A stretch of DNA of 64,000 bases from NCBI RefSeq assembly GCF_031755915.1, contig NC_083379.1:15175501-15239500 (forward strand). Reading direction: 5' to 3'. Under the pieces are notes generated by a model. The model was not told where the DNA came from. It worked only from the letters and a program-made list of their open reading frames with translations, and made no database searches. Shown in pieces: positions 45,770-59,597 of this stretch (the stretch's first letter is position 1; each line of letters opens with the position of its first letter). The DNA is from Ziziphus jujuba. Lineage: Eukaryota; Streptophyta; Magnoliopsida; Rosales; Rhamnaceae. Made by a program: the position numbers and the translations under genes.

Positions 45770-48700
45770 GAAAATGTAAACAAAACAAGAAAGATTTGCT
45801 TGAAGACTGCAATAGGTGAGTAATGCACGAGACAGACTTTCCATTGATGGACTATTTTTCACTCTCTCTTACCCACACAGTGATTTCTTTCCCGTTGCTT
45901 TTTGATCTTATGCTTTTGAGCTCACTTTTGTGTTTTTTGCACTTGCCTTGGAATTTTGCCACGTTTGCTGTTGATACCGGGGAACTGTTTTTTTATTTTT
46001 TATTTTTTTTCATTCTTTTGGGTTTTTTGGAAATTGGGTGTCTTGTTAAGTTAATGTTTTTGGTAAGGCTTTTATATAATAGGTTTTGTAATTAACTCCT
46101 AAAATAAATATATTCTCCTAAAGTTTTAAAAATATTCCAAATCAGTTTACTTCTTCAAAGTTCTTTGGTCTATATAAGATAGTTTTTTTAAAGTTGAAAG
46201 AAATAAAACCATTTGCTTTATTACACAAAATTTAATGTGGCAATACATACATATAATATTAAAACAGTATTACTAAATATCAAATAATTTTACATTTTTA
46301 CCCCATATATAACTATTTTACCTTAATTTTTTTAAACAATATCGGTAATACCTTACCAACAAAAGAAAAGCATATTCACACCTTTATTTATAAAATCATG
46401 AGTTCAAATTAAAAATTTCTTATAAGTTTTATTTTTTATTAATATTATTATGAGAATTTTTTTTGACAAAATTATTGTTATGAGATTAAATGCTATCATG
46501 GTGAATAAATAAAGTAATTTACTTATAAAAAATGGCAAATGTAATATACAACCCATTAGATTCACAAAAACAAAAACAACAAAAAAAAAACCATAACCAT
46601 TTTTTTATTTTTTTTACTGTTTAACCTATTTCTTTAACTAGATACTTACAAAGCAAAATCCAAAACAATGTGCAATTCAGTGTCATTTCACTGTCTTAAA
46701 GGGAGAAACAAAATGGCAAAGAGTAAAGCAACCTACTGAACATGAGTAGTTTATGCTATAGAGCCTTTTTATAGGATGTGACTATTTTTATATTTTAATT
46801 TTGATTGGTGTGATCCACGAGATTATTGGATGTAGAAATGAACTTTCACTTTCGAGGGCTATATGCATGTTTATGTATTACGGGAATATTTATACACGTT
46901 GATGCATTTGATTTGTTAAAATGATAAAAAAAAAATTTAATTAATTAAAAAAAAATTTGTCAGATGTGTGAACCGATGGGGACCCCTGCCTTTTTTGACT
47001 TTCAAAGTGTCTAAATACCTTTTCACTTCTTTTTGTGTGATCATGGAAAATATTTTGGTGCATGGGATGCTTCTATAAATTTTGTTTTAGTGGATATCCA
47101 CGTCAATCAATCATTTTTCCTTTTTTTCTTTCTTGTTTAATAAAAAAAATGTATTGAGAAAAAGTTGTTTAAGAGTGTAAGATTTTTTTAAATTATTTTT
47201 TATAGATGTTATATCAATATTATTTTATTGATTAAAATTTTAATATAAATTAAATAAAAATAAATGAATAGTTAAAAAGATACATAAAATTCCATAGGTA
47301 TGAATAAAAGTACAAATAAAATAATAATATATTATTTGTTAATATATCATTATTTTTTTTTAGATCGTAATTCTATTATAATTCTGTCAAATAATATTAT
47401 AAAATAATAAAAATTGAATATTTTTTACTGTTAAGCTACATCTTTGATAATGTTAATATATCAATATCTTAGCACTTGGCAATATTATTTCGTATGAAAA
47501 AAAAGATTTTCTTCTTACTTTATGTTAAATTTATATAAGTTTTGTTTTTAATAAATTGAATTAAAATGAGTGGAAAAGCATAACATAAGAGACAAACAGT
47601 GAAGGGGAAGAATACAGTGTGTGATAGCTAGTTTTTGTGGTTATGACCTTCCCATTCCCATACGCTTGGGAGGAAGTGATAAAAAAGAATTGAAAGGGGT
47701 TGTGATGCAATGATGGAATTCAATTTTTATTTTACGGATAAAATAATTTCAAAAGGCGTATGATCGTAAACTTTATAGATTTTGGGTTTTGATTAGACAT
47801 ATGAGCTAAATGTAAATATTTTTACATCATATTTTGTTAAAGCAAGCCGCGACAAAAATAACAATTAATGTTCCAGGAGCCCATTATATACTCTGCATTA
47901 TTATTCTTCAATTTCCTTTTAAACATCCCGACACATAAAAAGAGAAAACAAAAACAGAGAGCTACTGAATAGTGTAATTCAATTTTATTTTATTTTTTAT
48001 TTTCTTGGTTTTTCTTTTTCAATGGGAATAATTTGTAGCCTATGTTAAGCAAATGGAAGAAGTTAACTTGAGAAGTAGGAAAGTAATAAAAATTTTATGT
48101 TTTAAACAGGGGAAAAGGGGGGGAAAAAAAAAAAAAAAGTAGGAAGCGTTACTCATATTCAAAATTAAAAGGAAAGATAGGCAGGTAGTAAACTAGTAAT
48201 AGCATAAATAAAGGCTTAGAGTCACGTTCAAAAAAAGTGTGTTTTAAGCATTCAAATTAACAACCTAAAAGATGACTTGTATTTGTCTAAAAATTTTATT
48301 CCTTCCCATGCATGAAAAAGGCAATATGCTGCCCGTGATCTGTCTTAGATTCCAGGACTCAAATAATATACAAATTAAACAAGTACCCAAAAAAGTTGAC
48401 CCTGCCTGCCCCCATTTCTTCATCATCAGTTTCCCACACAAGTCTTGTACACCGACTATTACCCAAAAAAAATAAATTAAAAAAAAAAAGTCTTGTACAC
48501 CGACAATAATTTGTAAGTAAAGACAATAATATATTCATATAGCTATAGCATACATATTAAAGGGTTTCCTTCTTTTTTTCTTTTTTTTTCTTTTTTTTTT
48601 TTTCTTATTTCAGAAATGAGGTAAAGGATTTATATTCAGAAATTGTTGTCCGGAAGACCAATAATTTTATCACTAAGCACTTGGTTATTATCTAGTTTCA

Positions 48701-49063
48701 TCCAATTTTAAGTGATGCCCTCTAATTTTTTTTATTTTTTATTTTCCTTTCAGTTAAGACCCTCATAGTGTTCAAATATGTTATTTAATGAAAGAAAAAT
48801 TTTTGATGAAATTAATGTAAGACAGATTTTTAAATTGATAAGAAAATATTATCTCAAAAAAAAAATTAATGATGACAAAATATAATGAAATTCTAATGTA
48901 CCATTACCACCACTATCCCTCTCGACATATTTGTCTTAAGAAAGGATTCAATCAGATGTTATCCCATAAGGAATTATCTATTCGGTTTGAACAGGAATTT
49001 AATTTAAAGTTTCAACATATTTGTCACATACCACTACCATTATTAATTTTGTAAGGGCTTGAC
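45770..49063. other. Intergenic AT-rich DNA
   Basis: No frame here shows a recognisable protein. T- and A-tracts are frequent (for example 48116-48139 and 48569-48604). I see no clear mobile element boundary. Confidence 0.6.
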
Positions 49064-49499
49064 TAGGGTGGATAAAATCCAATCCAATCCGTTCAACCTA
49101 TCCAATACAATCTATTTTTAATGGTTTGGATTGGATTTTTACATCAATTGAATTGGATTGGGTTTAAAATATTATAAATTATATGGATTGGATTGGTTAT
49201 GGATTGGAAATATAAATCCAATCCAATCCAGTCCAAATAATATATTATATAATTAAAAAATTATATTTTTTTATTTTTTTTTATTTTTTTAAATTTTTAT
49301 AAGTTAATTTAATATTTTTTTTCATTTTTATATTTTAATTTTTAATTTTTTTTTCCATTTTTATATATTAATTTTTGATTTTTTTTTTTTTTTTTTTGCA
49401 TCCCCCTAAATCGTGTAACCCTAAACTAAACATTTACCTTACCTCCATTGCCGCCCACCACCAGTCCATCACCATAACCAAGCCAAGCTTCGATTCGAC

Positions 49500-49785
49500 C
49501 ATCTGCTCCTCTGCTTCAAGACTGACGGCTTCAAGGCTCACAGCACCAGTTGCTACTTCAAAACTCAGGGGTCTCACAACATCTGCTATTGAATTTTGTC
49601 CAGGTTTGTCAATTTCTTCTCTTAATAACATGTTGGGATGATGATGATGATGATGGCATCTGCTCATTCTCTTTTTCAGAATCCAGCACCAATTCCTGCT
49701 TCAAAACTCACGGGTCTCGCGGGTCTCACCGCATCTACTGTTGATTTTTATCCAGGTTTGTCAATTTCTTCTTTTAATAACATGT

Positions 49786-49826
<41 letters not shown>

Positions 49827-49960
49827 GCATCTGCTCATTCTCTTTTTCAGAATCTAGCACCAGTTTCTGCTTCAAAACTCACGGGTCTCACCGCATCTGC
49901 TATTGAATTTTATCCAGGTTTGTCAATTTCTTCTCTTAATAACATGTTAATGATAATTAT
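49500..49960 (+). repeat. Three tandem exon-like modules with GAT microsatellite
   Basis: Three units (about 49500-49656, 49657-49827, 49828-49960) share CTTCAAAACTCA(C/G)GGGTCTC, CATCTGCTATTGAATTTTAT (variants) and CCAGGTTTGTCAATTTCTTC, then AATAACATGTT and, in units 1 and 2, a (GAT)n run. Units 2 and 3 each begin after CTCTTTTTCAG and end at CCAG|GTTTGT, so each looks like a ~70-nt exon with an acceptor and donor. They lie in the leader of the hAT element. Confidence 0.8.
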
Positions 49961-51021
49961 GAGTGTTGTTGTTGCTTGTGATCCATGGGATTTTTCAATC
50001 GGTTTTTGAATGATTCATCAGGTTGAAAGATTTCAATGCTTTTAAACTAAAAACTTAATCACTGCTTGAAAAAACAGAGTTGGTTAAGAATTGCCCTGTA
50101 ACCTGTTCTCGAAAACCCAGCAGAAGCCAAATAATTAGTAATCTTTAGTTCTAAGGGACAAAAAAGAAAAGCAATGCAGCTGGGATTACGTGTTGTTTCA
50201 GCTGCAATTTTGAGATGCCTGTAATTGGGACCATGAATCATTTGTATTTTACATTTATATAGAAAATTATTTGTTTCCTATTTTTGTCTAGAGTTGTTGT
50301 TTTGTCGTCTCAGTCTACTGACATGTTCATCGTTATCTTTCTCCATAGGTTGGTTAATAATTTAATAGTGCATGAGGCTGCGAGACAATGAATAATAAAT
50401 GGTTGGTTCATATTGATTCATTCTAAATATCAATTATTTCACAATGTGTTACTCTCTCATTCGATCGATCTATGTATTTTTAGCAAATAACATTATAATA
50501 AAAATAATAAAACAAAACGTATACACATGTAGCTAGGTTAATGTGTGTTCTATAATTGAATTTTTTTTGTTTTTTTTTTTTTGTTTTTTTTTTAAACTTT
50601 TTTTGGGCTACTTTTTAACTTTTGTGTTGATTTATCTACTATGAACTCTATTGAGTCATGAATGGAACAGCTCAATATATGGATAGCAATCTGAGCCATT
50701 CATATGACCCATGAGTCTTGATAGTATTAAACAAGTGAAATTTAAAAGAAAAAAAAGAAAAACTAAGAAACCAGTGGGAGTACAAATGAAATTTATTATC
50801 CGTGAGTCTTATTTTTGTTTCCTTCTCCATGTATCTAATTGAATATACATGTGCTGGTGAAATTGTAATACGTGCAAACTGCAAAGTATTGTATATTTAT
50901 ATATGTAGGAAAGTATTTAAGATTGTATTTGATTGGAAATTTATACTGAAAATATTTGATATTGTAGTATTTGTGTTGAGATTTAGTAATTCTTGGTTGG
51001 ATTTTGTTTTGTGTGGTAGAT

Positions 51022-53100
51022 ATGGATAGTGGTAATGACACTGAAACTCATAATACTCCATCAGAATCAGCAGCTTCTGCATCATTTCTTCCACTTCCAC
51101 CATCTAGTTTAGGGAAAAGAAAACCATCTAGGAAATCATCCATAATGTGGGATCATTATGAGAAAATAGAAAATTCAGATCCTGATAATCCTAGATGTAA
51201 ATGCAAATATTGTGGCGGGGACTGTGCTTGTAATAGTAAATCTAGGACAAGTACTCTGTTGAATCATTTAAATCATTATTGTAAGAAGTACCCTTATAGA
51301 GTGCAAGATAAAAAGCAAAAAATCTTAACTTTTGGGGCCCAAAATGAAAGTGATGAAAGCAATCTTTTTGCTGTTGGTTTTAATAAGGAAGCATGTGGGC
51401 TTGCATGTGCTAAAATGATAATCTTAGATGAACTCCCATTTAGTTTTGTTGAAAGTCGTGATTTTAGAATGTTTTGCAAAGTAGCATGTCCTAAATTTGA
51501 TCCTCTGTCTCAAAGAACGATTGTTAGAGATATTTATGCATTGTATTTGGATGAGAAGTTGCAATTGAAAAATACATTTTCTTTGAATTGCCAAAGAATT
51601 AGTCTTACCACCAACATTTGGACTTCCATTCAAAATATCAATTACATGTCTCTCACCGTACACTATATTGATTCTAATTGGATGCTTCACAAATGGATTT
51701 TAAATTTTTGTGTGATTCCTAATCATAAAGGAGAGACAATAGGAAAGCTAATTGGGAATTGTTTGTATGAATGGGATATTGAGAGGGTGTTTATAATCAT
51801 AGTTGATAATGCTTCTGCAAACAATGTGGCAATAGAATATATTAAAAGGAAATTGAATAATTGGAAAGGGTATGTATTGGATGGTGATCGATCACTTACA
51901 CATGAGATGTTGTGCACATATTGTTAATTTGATTGTGTCTGAAGGGATAAGGGAAGCACATGACTCTATTGCTAGTATTCGTAATGCAGTGAGATATGTT
52001 AGATCTTCTCCTGCTAAATTATAAAAGTTTAAGGAATATGCTGCTCAAGAGAAAACTAAGAGCAATTCTCTTGTATTTTTGGATGTTCCAACTAGGTGGA
52101 ATTCCACCTACTTAATGTTAGAAGCAGCTTTGAAATTCCAAAAAGCTTTTGAAAGGTTGGAAGAGAATGATGGTCATTATCTATCCTATTTTAGAGAGGA
52201 CGATGGTCGTAGAAAAAGACTTGGACCACCTAATTTTGTTGATTGGAACAATGCTCTTGTTTTTGTGAAGTTCCTTAAAAGCTTTTATGATGTAACTTTA
52301 AAGTTTAGTTCTTCACTGCATATTAGTTCCAATGCTTATTTTCATGAAATTTGTTCAATTCAATCTCAATTAGATGCATGGAGTTTAAGTGGTGAATATC
52401 TTTTAAATGATATGGCAACTAAAATGAAGAGAAAGTTTGATAAATATTGGGGTAAAATGGATGATATTAATCCATTGTTGTTGATTGCTATTGTGCTTGA
52501 TCCTAGATATAAATTGGACTATGTGGAGTATTGTTTTGGTGATGTTTATGCTGAAGATGTTGCTAGTTTGATGACTAAGAATTTGAAAGAAATTCTAATG
52601 TCTTTGTATGATTGGTATAAGGCAAGTAAGGTGATTCTTGATTGCAATCAAAGTTCAAAGGATAAAGAACTTGAAAGTTGTATGACTAATGAAAAATATT
52701 CAGAAGTTGACATTAATCTCTTGAGAATTTCCAAATTTAAAAGGAAAAAGGCAACAAAGGAATCTATTGAGATTAAAAATGATGTGGATAGGTACCTATT
52801 GGATCCTTGTGAAGATATATCAAAGAAGGATTTTGATGTTCTTAATTGGTGGAGGGTTAATGCTACTAAGTATCCTATCTTGTCCAAAATTGCAAAGGAT
52901 GTATTTGCAATCCAAGTCTCTACCGTGGCTTCTGAAAGTGCATTTAGCACCGGTGGAAAGATTCTTGATCCCTTTCAAAGTTCTTTAACCCCTAAGATGG
53001 TGGAAGTTTTAATGTGCACCCAAAATTAGCTTAAAGCTTCTTCGGTTATTGATAGATTCTATATAGAATATATGGAATATTATGACAAATTGGATGCAGG
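51022..53100 (+). pseudogene. hAT transposase (zinc-finger BED / RICESLEEPER type), disabled
   Basis: The first frame (ATG 51022 to 51927) encodes a BED zinc finger (SIMWDHYEKI, CKCKYCGGDCACNSKSRTST, LLNHLNHYC) and the start of the RNase H-fold domain. A frameshift near 51905 moves the sequence to another frame that continues HMRCCAHIVNLIV; a TAA near 52022 interrupts it. The second long frame, 52079-53029, covers the insertion domain (DVPTRWNSTYLML, INPLLLIAIVLDPRYKL) and the C-terminal dimerisation region (VSTVASESAFSTGGKILDPF), ending in an in-frame TAG in place of the usual Trp codon before LKASS. The first acidic catalytic residue is also changed (TTNIWTS where TTDxW is usual). The protein is not functional. 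Confidence 0.9.
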
Positions 53101-53769
53101 TAATATATATATATATATATCTACATATATTGTACCAAATTGTTACTTATATCTATATATATAAATGTTTAAATATAGTTTATTGCTAATTTTATTATTT
53201 TGATCTTTGTAGAGCTTACAGAATCAATTAAAATTAGTGAGTCTGTCAACATTGATTAATTTATGATTTACCAAAGATTTAAGATAAAAAAAAAGGAATT
53301 ATGCATTAATTCTTGAATTATTCATTGATTCTTGAGTGAATGAATTTTAATAAATGTATTATTTTACATTATTTGTTCTAACAATTTTAATTTGATTTTG
53401 TAAGAGTGAAATGAATACATTAATACTTGCTATTTGATAAGTGCATGAGATACACATTTGCTACATTTTTTTTATTTTCTATTGTAGATTATGTTGTATT
53501 ATTATAATTGTATTTTATGTTTGAATAATGATAACTTATTATTTATATTTTATATTTGAAATTTTTTTTATTTGTATTATATATTTATAAATTATTAAAT
53601 TTCAATCCGATCAACCAATCCAAACCAATTCGATCATAAATGATTTTGTTTAGTTTGAATTTAACATTTTAATGGTTTGGTTTGGATTCCATATTAAAAA
53701 AACCAACGACTATGGATTGAATTGTATTTCAGTTCAAAATCAAACCAATCCAATCCATACCCAACCCTA

Positions 53770-54566
53770 GGCTTGACAATGACGAGAGTTGTGGGAGCAA
53801 TGGGTTTTGCATGTCGGTCTATATTGGTGTGTAATGGTAATGATAAATTTTAGGTTTCCATTAACAATTTGGAATATTGTCCTACATTGAAATCAAATTG
53901 AAAACTAGAAGATTTAAATTGATCAAATTTTTAAAAAATAATAATAAAAATAAAGTATTCAATAATCGGACAAAACTAGAGAATAACAAAAAAGTTTAAT
54001 TTATTCAGCGTCAATCCAATTCTAGTAACCTCTTGTATAATTAATGAGACAATGCGATATTTTCACATAAACAAGAAAATTAATCAGATAACATCCCAAA
54101 AATGATTACTGTTCTGTAGTTGTCTTGTTTAAAAAAAAAATCAACATTAATGTCAGTAATTAAAAAGTTAATGCAAGTGTGATCGCCAACAATATAAAAT
54201 AACCACTTAAAAGAGAAATTCGAAGAATTTCTTGGACAGAGAGATTATATATATATATATATATAAATAACATATGCAATTTGCTGTAAGTAGCAACAAA
54301 AATTGTTGATAATGTACCCATCTAATCTAAGTTACGTTGAAATTAACAAGCTCAACTGCATCTGCATGTGCCTATATACCATACGAACTCTGTGTTGTCT
54401 CCGAAATTAGGAATGAGAAGGAAGGAGTAAGGGCTAGGCCACAGACAATTGGCCAATAAGGAGGATACAGATTTCATTTCATATCCATAAAATATTTTCC
54501 TTTTTAATAATCCACCTAATTTATAAGTAATTGAAAATTTTCGTTCTCATAATTTAAACTTTTATA
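53770..54566. other. Intergenic DNA between hAT element and SINE
   Basis: No coding signal. An (AT)n run lies near 54247-54265. Confidence 0.6.
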
Positions 54567-54831
54567 TACACACAAGAGGATGGATAAGTGGTAAGAAGCC
54601 GGCTCAATCCATCATATCTACTTGCATAAAATTGTAGGTTCTCAATCTTGATAAATTCTATTTGAATTTTAGTATAGATTCCATATGATATGCCTTGTAG
54701 AAAAAAACAGTAAAAACAATGGTAGACTGGATGATGTGGAGACTCCTATTTGAATTATCTAATTCTACAATTTTCTTCCATGTGGACCAAAACTAATCAC
54801 CAAAAAATCCATTTTTTTCTATAAAAAAATG
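54567..54831 (+). mobile_element. tRNA-derived SINE, second copy of the family
   Basis: A 15-base direct repeat, ATTTAAACTTTTATA, flanks it (54552-54566 and 54832-54846). The 265-bp insert has an A-box-like GGATAAGTGGTAAGAAGCC, a B-box-like GTAGGTTCTCAATCTTG, the shared AGATTCCA motif, and the 3' part GATGTGGAGACTCCTATTTG with an A-rich end. It matches the element at 11874-12145 in order and spacing. Confidence 0.85.
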
Positions 54832-57800
54832 ATTTAAACTTTTATAAATACAAATAAAAATACTTAATTCCGTTTCAGCAAAACCATCACAGTTTTGTTC
54901 ATAAAAATAAACCATGTCAGTTTTTATAAATAAAAGTGGGCCATCTCTCTTCATGCTTATTTGCAGGTATTCCGTCTCATCATCATTCATTTCTTTCTTT
55001 TTTTTATTTACATCATCATATTTATTTTTAATCACCTGTCTTTCCTGCATCGGTGGGTCCCTTCCATTCCATCCACTGTTTTTTTTTTTCTTTTTTTTTT
55101 TTTTTAAAGTTTTTAACGTTTTCATCCATGTACATGTCTTTCAGCAGGTTTAATCTCTGTTTCTGTGGCTTAACCTCTATCACAGCAAAAGGAGTTCGTA
55201 TACGATGATGGACAGCAACTTTCTGCATATTTTCGTAACAGCTTCCATTTACAGTTCAATTCAATTTTACGTTGTTCAGTTTAGATTTTTGTTGGACTCT
55301 TAGCTTTTTATATTTATTTAAATAAATTTATTTATCAAATTTTATTAATTAATTTTAACAATTAAAAGTTATAAAAAAATTTAATAATTTATATTTTATT
55401 AATAAATATTAATAGTAAAAACTTATAAAAATGGGTAAACTAATTTTTTTAATAGTTTTTAAAAATTAAAAAGATATAAATAATAATTTTCCAAAAATAT
55501 GAATTTAAATGAAAAATTATAAAACTAAAAAGGTATAAATAAAATTTCTCATATTCTATATAATATGACAAAAAAAACTAAAATTTAAAAAAGAAAAAGG
55601 AAGAAATTAATAATTTCTTTACCAATCAACGATTAATTTTATAAAATTATTAATGGTTTATTTAGTAAGGTTGTATTTGTCGGAGGATGGAGAGGACTAT
55701 TGAATGTGACAACTAATAAACGTATATATCTATTTATTTATATTATGATTAATTAAGCTTTCCTTGTTGCCATGTAATAGCTTTTCTTTTTCTTCTTATA
55801 AATGAAGAAAAACCCAATTTTTGTATATTCCTAAACGAATAATTAGTTACAGTGTTTGGGAAGAGAGAAAGAAAGGGAAGGAAGGAGAGGGATATGAAAA
55901 AGTGAGACACAGTGGTAATGTGGGGAGAGAATCAGAGAAAAGGCCAAGGAGAAAGGAGTTGGATTAAACTAGGTGAGTACAAACAGTACAAAGAGAAGGA
56001 ACAAAAACAATGAGAAAATGCAAAAACTTTATTTAACATAATTGAGGTAAGCAAAGAATCACACCAGTTGTCACCCGTATCCATTCTCTGTTTGTCATTT
56101 TCCTTTTTTTTGCTGAAACTGTTTGTCATTTTCTTGAAACATAAGTAAGATGTGGCATTCATACAATATCCCAGATGTCCACTAGTGTACTGAGCCATAA
56201 ACAAATGCTGTTACCTGGCCCATGAAACAACTTATATCTTTTAAGCCAAAATAAAAAAAGTAGAAACGACTTATATCTTACAGCCATACACATGTATAAA
56301 TAACCACCTCAAATTAATAAATTTATCACACTTAGCCATTTGTAACACAAGAGTCAATTTTTTTGTCTGTTTTGACTGATGTTAGGTGTGAAATTATGAA
56401 CTCCGTTAGCTTACAAAAGTGTTTACACTTTACATACCGGAGTCTGGATTTACCCACTTTTTTTTTTTTTGAAAAAGAAAATTTTAGCTTTCAATCCATT
56501 TAAAAACATTAATCAATAAATAGACTAAGCCAAAAAATTTTTAAAAAAAAACATTTTACTAAAATAAAGTGAATTCCACTAAAAAATAAAATAAATTTCT
56601 ATTATTAACCGCATAGAAAAAAAAAAAAATCCCCATCCAAATACCTGTTTGGCAGTGCTATTTACATACCAATTTTGCAAGGTAATTTCATTTGTACACT
56701 TAGTTAAAAATAAAAAAAATAAAAAATACATTTTTTTTTGAAAAAATACAATTAGATGTTTAATTAAAATACAAGAGCGGTTCCTGTTGTGGAGGAGCGC
56801 CTTTTAGAAACGCTTCAAATGCTTTTTCAAGCTCCAAAAAAGTGCATCGATTTTTTCTCTCAAACACATTATCAAGAGTTTTTCCTATTAAAAACGTTTT
56901 TTCATCCATACCGAAAGTATCTAAACGTGACATTAGAGGTTGTATTCATGAATGATTGTGGATTTGGTGATCCATTCTCTTTTGTTGTTGATTTTTCGAT
57001 GTAATATACATATATAACTTTGCTATAATCGAATCAATTATGCACTGCAAGGAATATAAAAACGTGTTTACAATCTATTATTAATACTAAACTATATGTT
57101 TCCAAAAAAAAAAAAAAAAAACTGAACTATATGTTCCAATCTATTAGAAGCAATAAATTGGTGGAGTGTATCCTGTATTTGGTGAAACTAATGTACTTTT
57201 TAATAAAATATATAATATAGAATATAGGTATATAAATATTGTCATGGATCCAAATTAACAAGTAATGTAACAACAAAATAATATGTCATTATTTCATTAG
57301 CCTATATTAAATTTTATTTATTATTTTAAAAATTTATTCTTTCATATTTTATATTAATTTTTTACTAAGTGAAGTTGATTTAGTTGGTAAGTTTTCACAT
57401 CCATACTTATAAGATTATCAATTTTAGACACTAAGAAGGAGAGAACTTGCTGTAAATCATAAAAAAATAAAATAATTTGATGTTGCTTTATATATATATA
57501 TACACTAAACATGTTAATAAATGTAACATTCATTTTTCAATCAATAAAATTTATGCGAAAGTAATTGGTAAACAAAAGATTGTTAAACAACTTGATTCTT
57601 ATAGTATTGCTATATATATGTATTACCGATTCTCACATTAAGACCATCTTGAATTCTTAATAAAAAACATTTGAAGTTTCTTTATCATATTTTCAATTGC
57701 TTTAAAGATAAAAATTTAAAAATATATTTAAAATTTACAATAATTATATTTTTCTAAACTTACAAAAACTTTAAATATATTTTTAATTTTTAATTTTTAA

Positions 57801-59564
57801 AACAATTCAAAACTTAATTAAATTTTTTTTATAAAAAGCATCAAGACTATTATAATGGAAGAATAACTCAACATCGGAATATATAATTAAACTTACATTC
57901 AGTTAATCTAATGGTTATACTATTCGAACTTTCTTTTCTAACCATTAGATCATTCAAATACAAGTTAAATTTAATTAGCTGGCGTAGATTATTATTACTT
58001 CATTTCTGTACAATTTTTTCTCAAATGAAAAAATATGATCACACAGGGGTAACTAGTAATGAGAGAATAATTCATATTTTCTTTTGAAGCTAATTTAAGT
58101 TTTCCCTTTTATTCATGCATAATATATAAAAGCACATATACCGACAAATAACCTCGATTTAAATGGCAATAACCCCGACCAGGGCATTCACCGAAAAACA
58201 ATACCCCAAATAAGGGCGTAAATGAATGCAAAGGTCCCATGGGACTAAAGAAATCCAAAGATTTGTAAACCCACCATCCATTTTTTTTTCTTTTTTAATG
58301 TGTATAACGTCAAACAGAATTTTTATTGCCCTTTACACAAATTCATAATGCAGCCTACCACATTGATTTTTGCACCTAGTGGACAATAAGCTGGCACATC
58401 TACTGAAGTAGGGAAAGCTCTCTTCATAATTTTTATTATTTTTTAATGGTTCTGTGCTTCAAATTAATATCAAGACCCCAAATGTCTCAAAGCCAAGATT
58501 TTTGTGGGTCTTACTTCACTTTTCGATGTGTATCAAATTCACATTAGACTGGGTTGATAATTTTAATGTCAAATTTTTTTTTATTATTCATTAAATTATT
58601 TTAAAAGTTAAAATTTATAAATTAATTAATGATTTAATTTATAAATTTAATAATATATTAAAATTTTATTTTATTTTAAAAAATTAAATTTATAATAACT
58701 CATTAGTAAATTATAAATTTATTTTTAAATTTCAACTTCTAAAATAATTAATTAATTAAAGATATTTTGATGGTATAATTATCAAGTCGATCTAATTTAA
58801 ATCTGATTGTGTTTATAACTTTAAGAAAAATCTTCAAAGTATATTCAGCCTCAATAATACCTTAAGTGAAATTTATATATATTTTCACTTATATAATATA
58901 TAAAAAGTTAATTTCTTATCAAATCAATTGTCTTACAGTAATGATTTATCAAATCAACATTTTAAATTTAGTTTTAAATAAAGACAGCCTGATTAAACAA
59001 ATGCAAGCAAATTAAACAATTATAATTACTTCAACGTGATATTATTAAGTCTATCATTTAGGTTGTCTTTATCAAATTTTGGTTCACTCTAAAAAAATTG
59101 AAATTTAAAAATACATCTTTGATTTTTTGTGTCTATAGAGTTTATTTTGCCAAAATAAAATTTTAATATATTAATAAATTTACAATTATCCACTAATTAA
59201 TTGATTTTTAAATTTTAATTTTTAATGCGATTTAAAAACTATTAAAAAATAATATAATACTGAAACAATAAGATCAAATTAATATAAGACTAGTTATATT
59301 TATATATATTTATATCTTCTTCAGCTTAACAATTTAAATTCCATGGAAATTAAGAAAAAAATAATAATAACAAGTTATATTGCTTATATAAATGGATGAC
59401 AAAGATTGCAGCAAAAACTAATATATTTGATTTGAATAGAGATACTAATTTGAGAATATTGTAAGAATATACATTTCGTAATATATTATGAGATAAATTT
59501 ATTTCTACAACATATTGTATCTTTACAATGTTTTCAATTTAGCATCGTCACTAAAATTTTGCTA

Positions 59565-59597
<33 letters not shown>

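Larger units (their letters stand above)
49064..53769 (+). mobile_element. Full-length hAT transposon (4.7 kb)
   Basis: The element is bounded by a perfect 8-bp target duplication, GGCTTGAC (49056-49063 and 53770-53777). Its ends are short inverted repeats: left TAGGGTGGATAAAATCCAAT, right reverse-complemented TAGGGTTGGGTATGGATTGG. Both subterminal regions are crowded with GGATTGGATT/AATCCAATCC motifs, which in hAT elements serve as transposase-binding sites. A decayed BED-finger transposase gene fills the middle. The 8-bp duplication and TAGGG terminus fit the hAT superfamily exactly. Confidence 0.93.

Noticed and set aside
45823..46095. 90-codon plus-strand frame with hydrophobic stretches
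   Set aside because: It has no homology that I recognise, ends in low-complexity Phe/Leu runs, and has no supporting splice or promoter context.
49638..50009. 123-codon frame with a long Met run
   Set aside because: The Met run is a translated GAT/ATG microsatellite within the triplicated hAT leader module; it is not a credible protein.
51004..51021. Start of the hAT transposase at a TTG codon
   Set aside because: The ATG at 51022 starts the recognisable protein; the bases before it resemble a splice acceptor (GTGTGGTAG).
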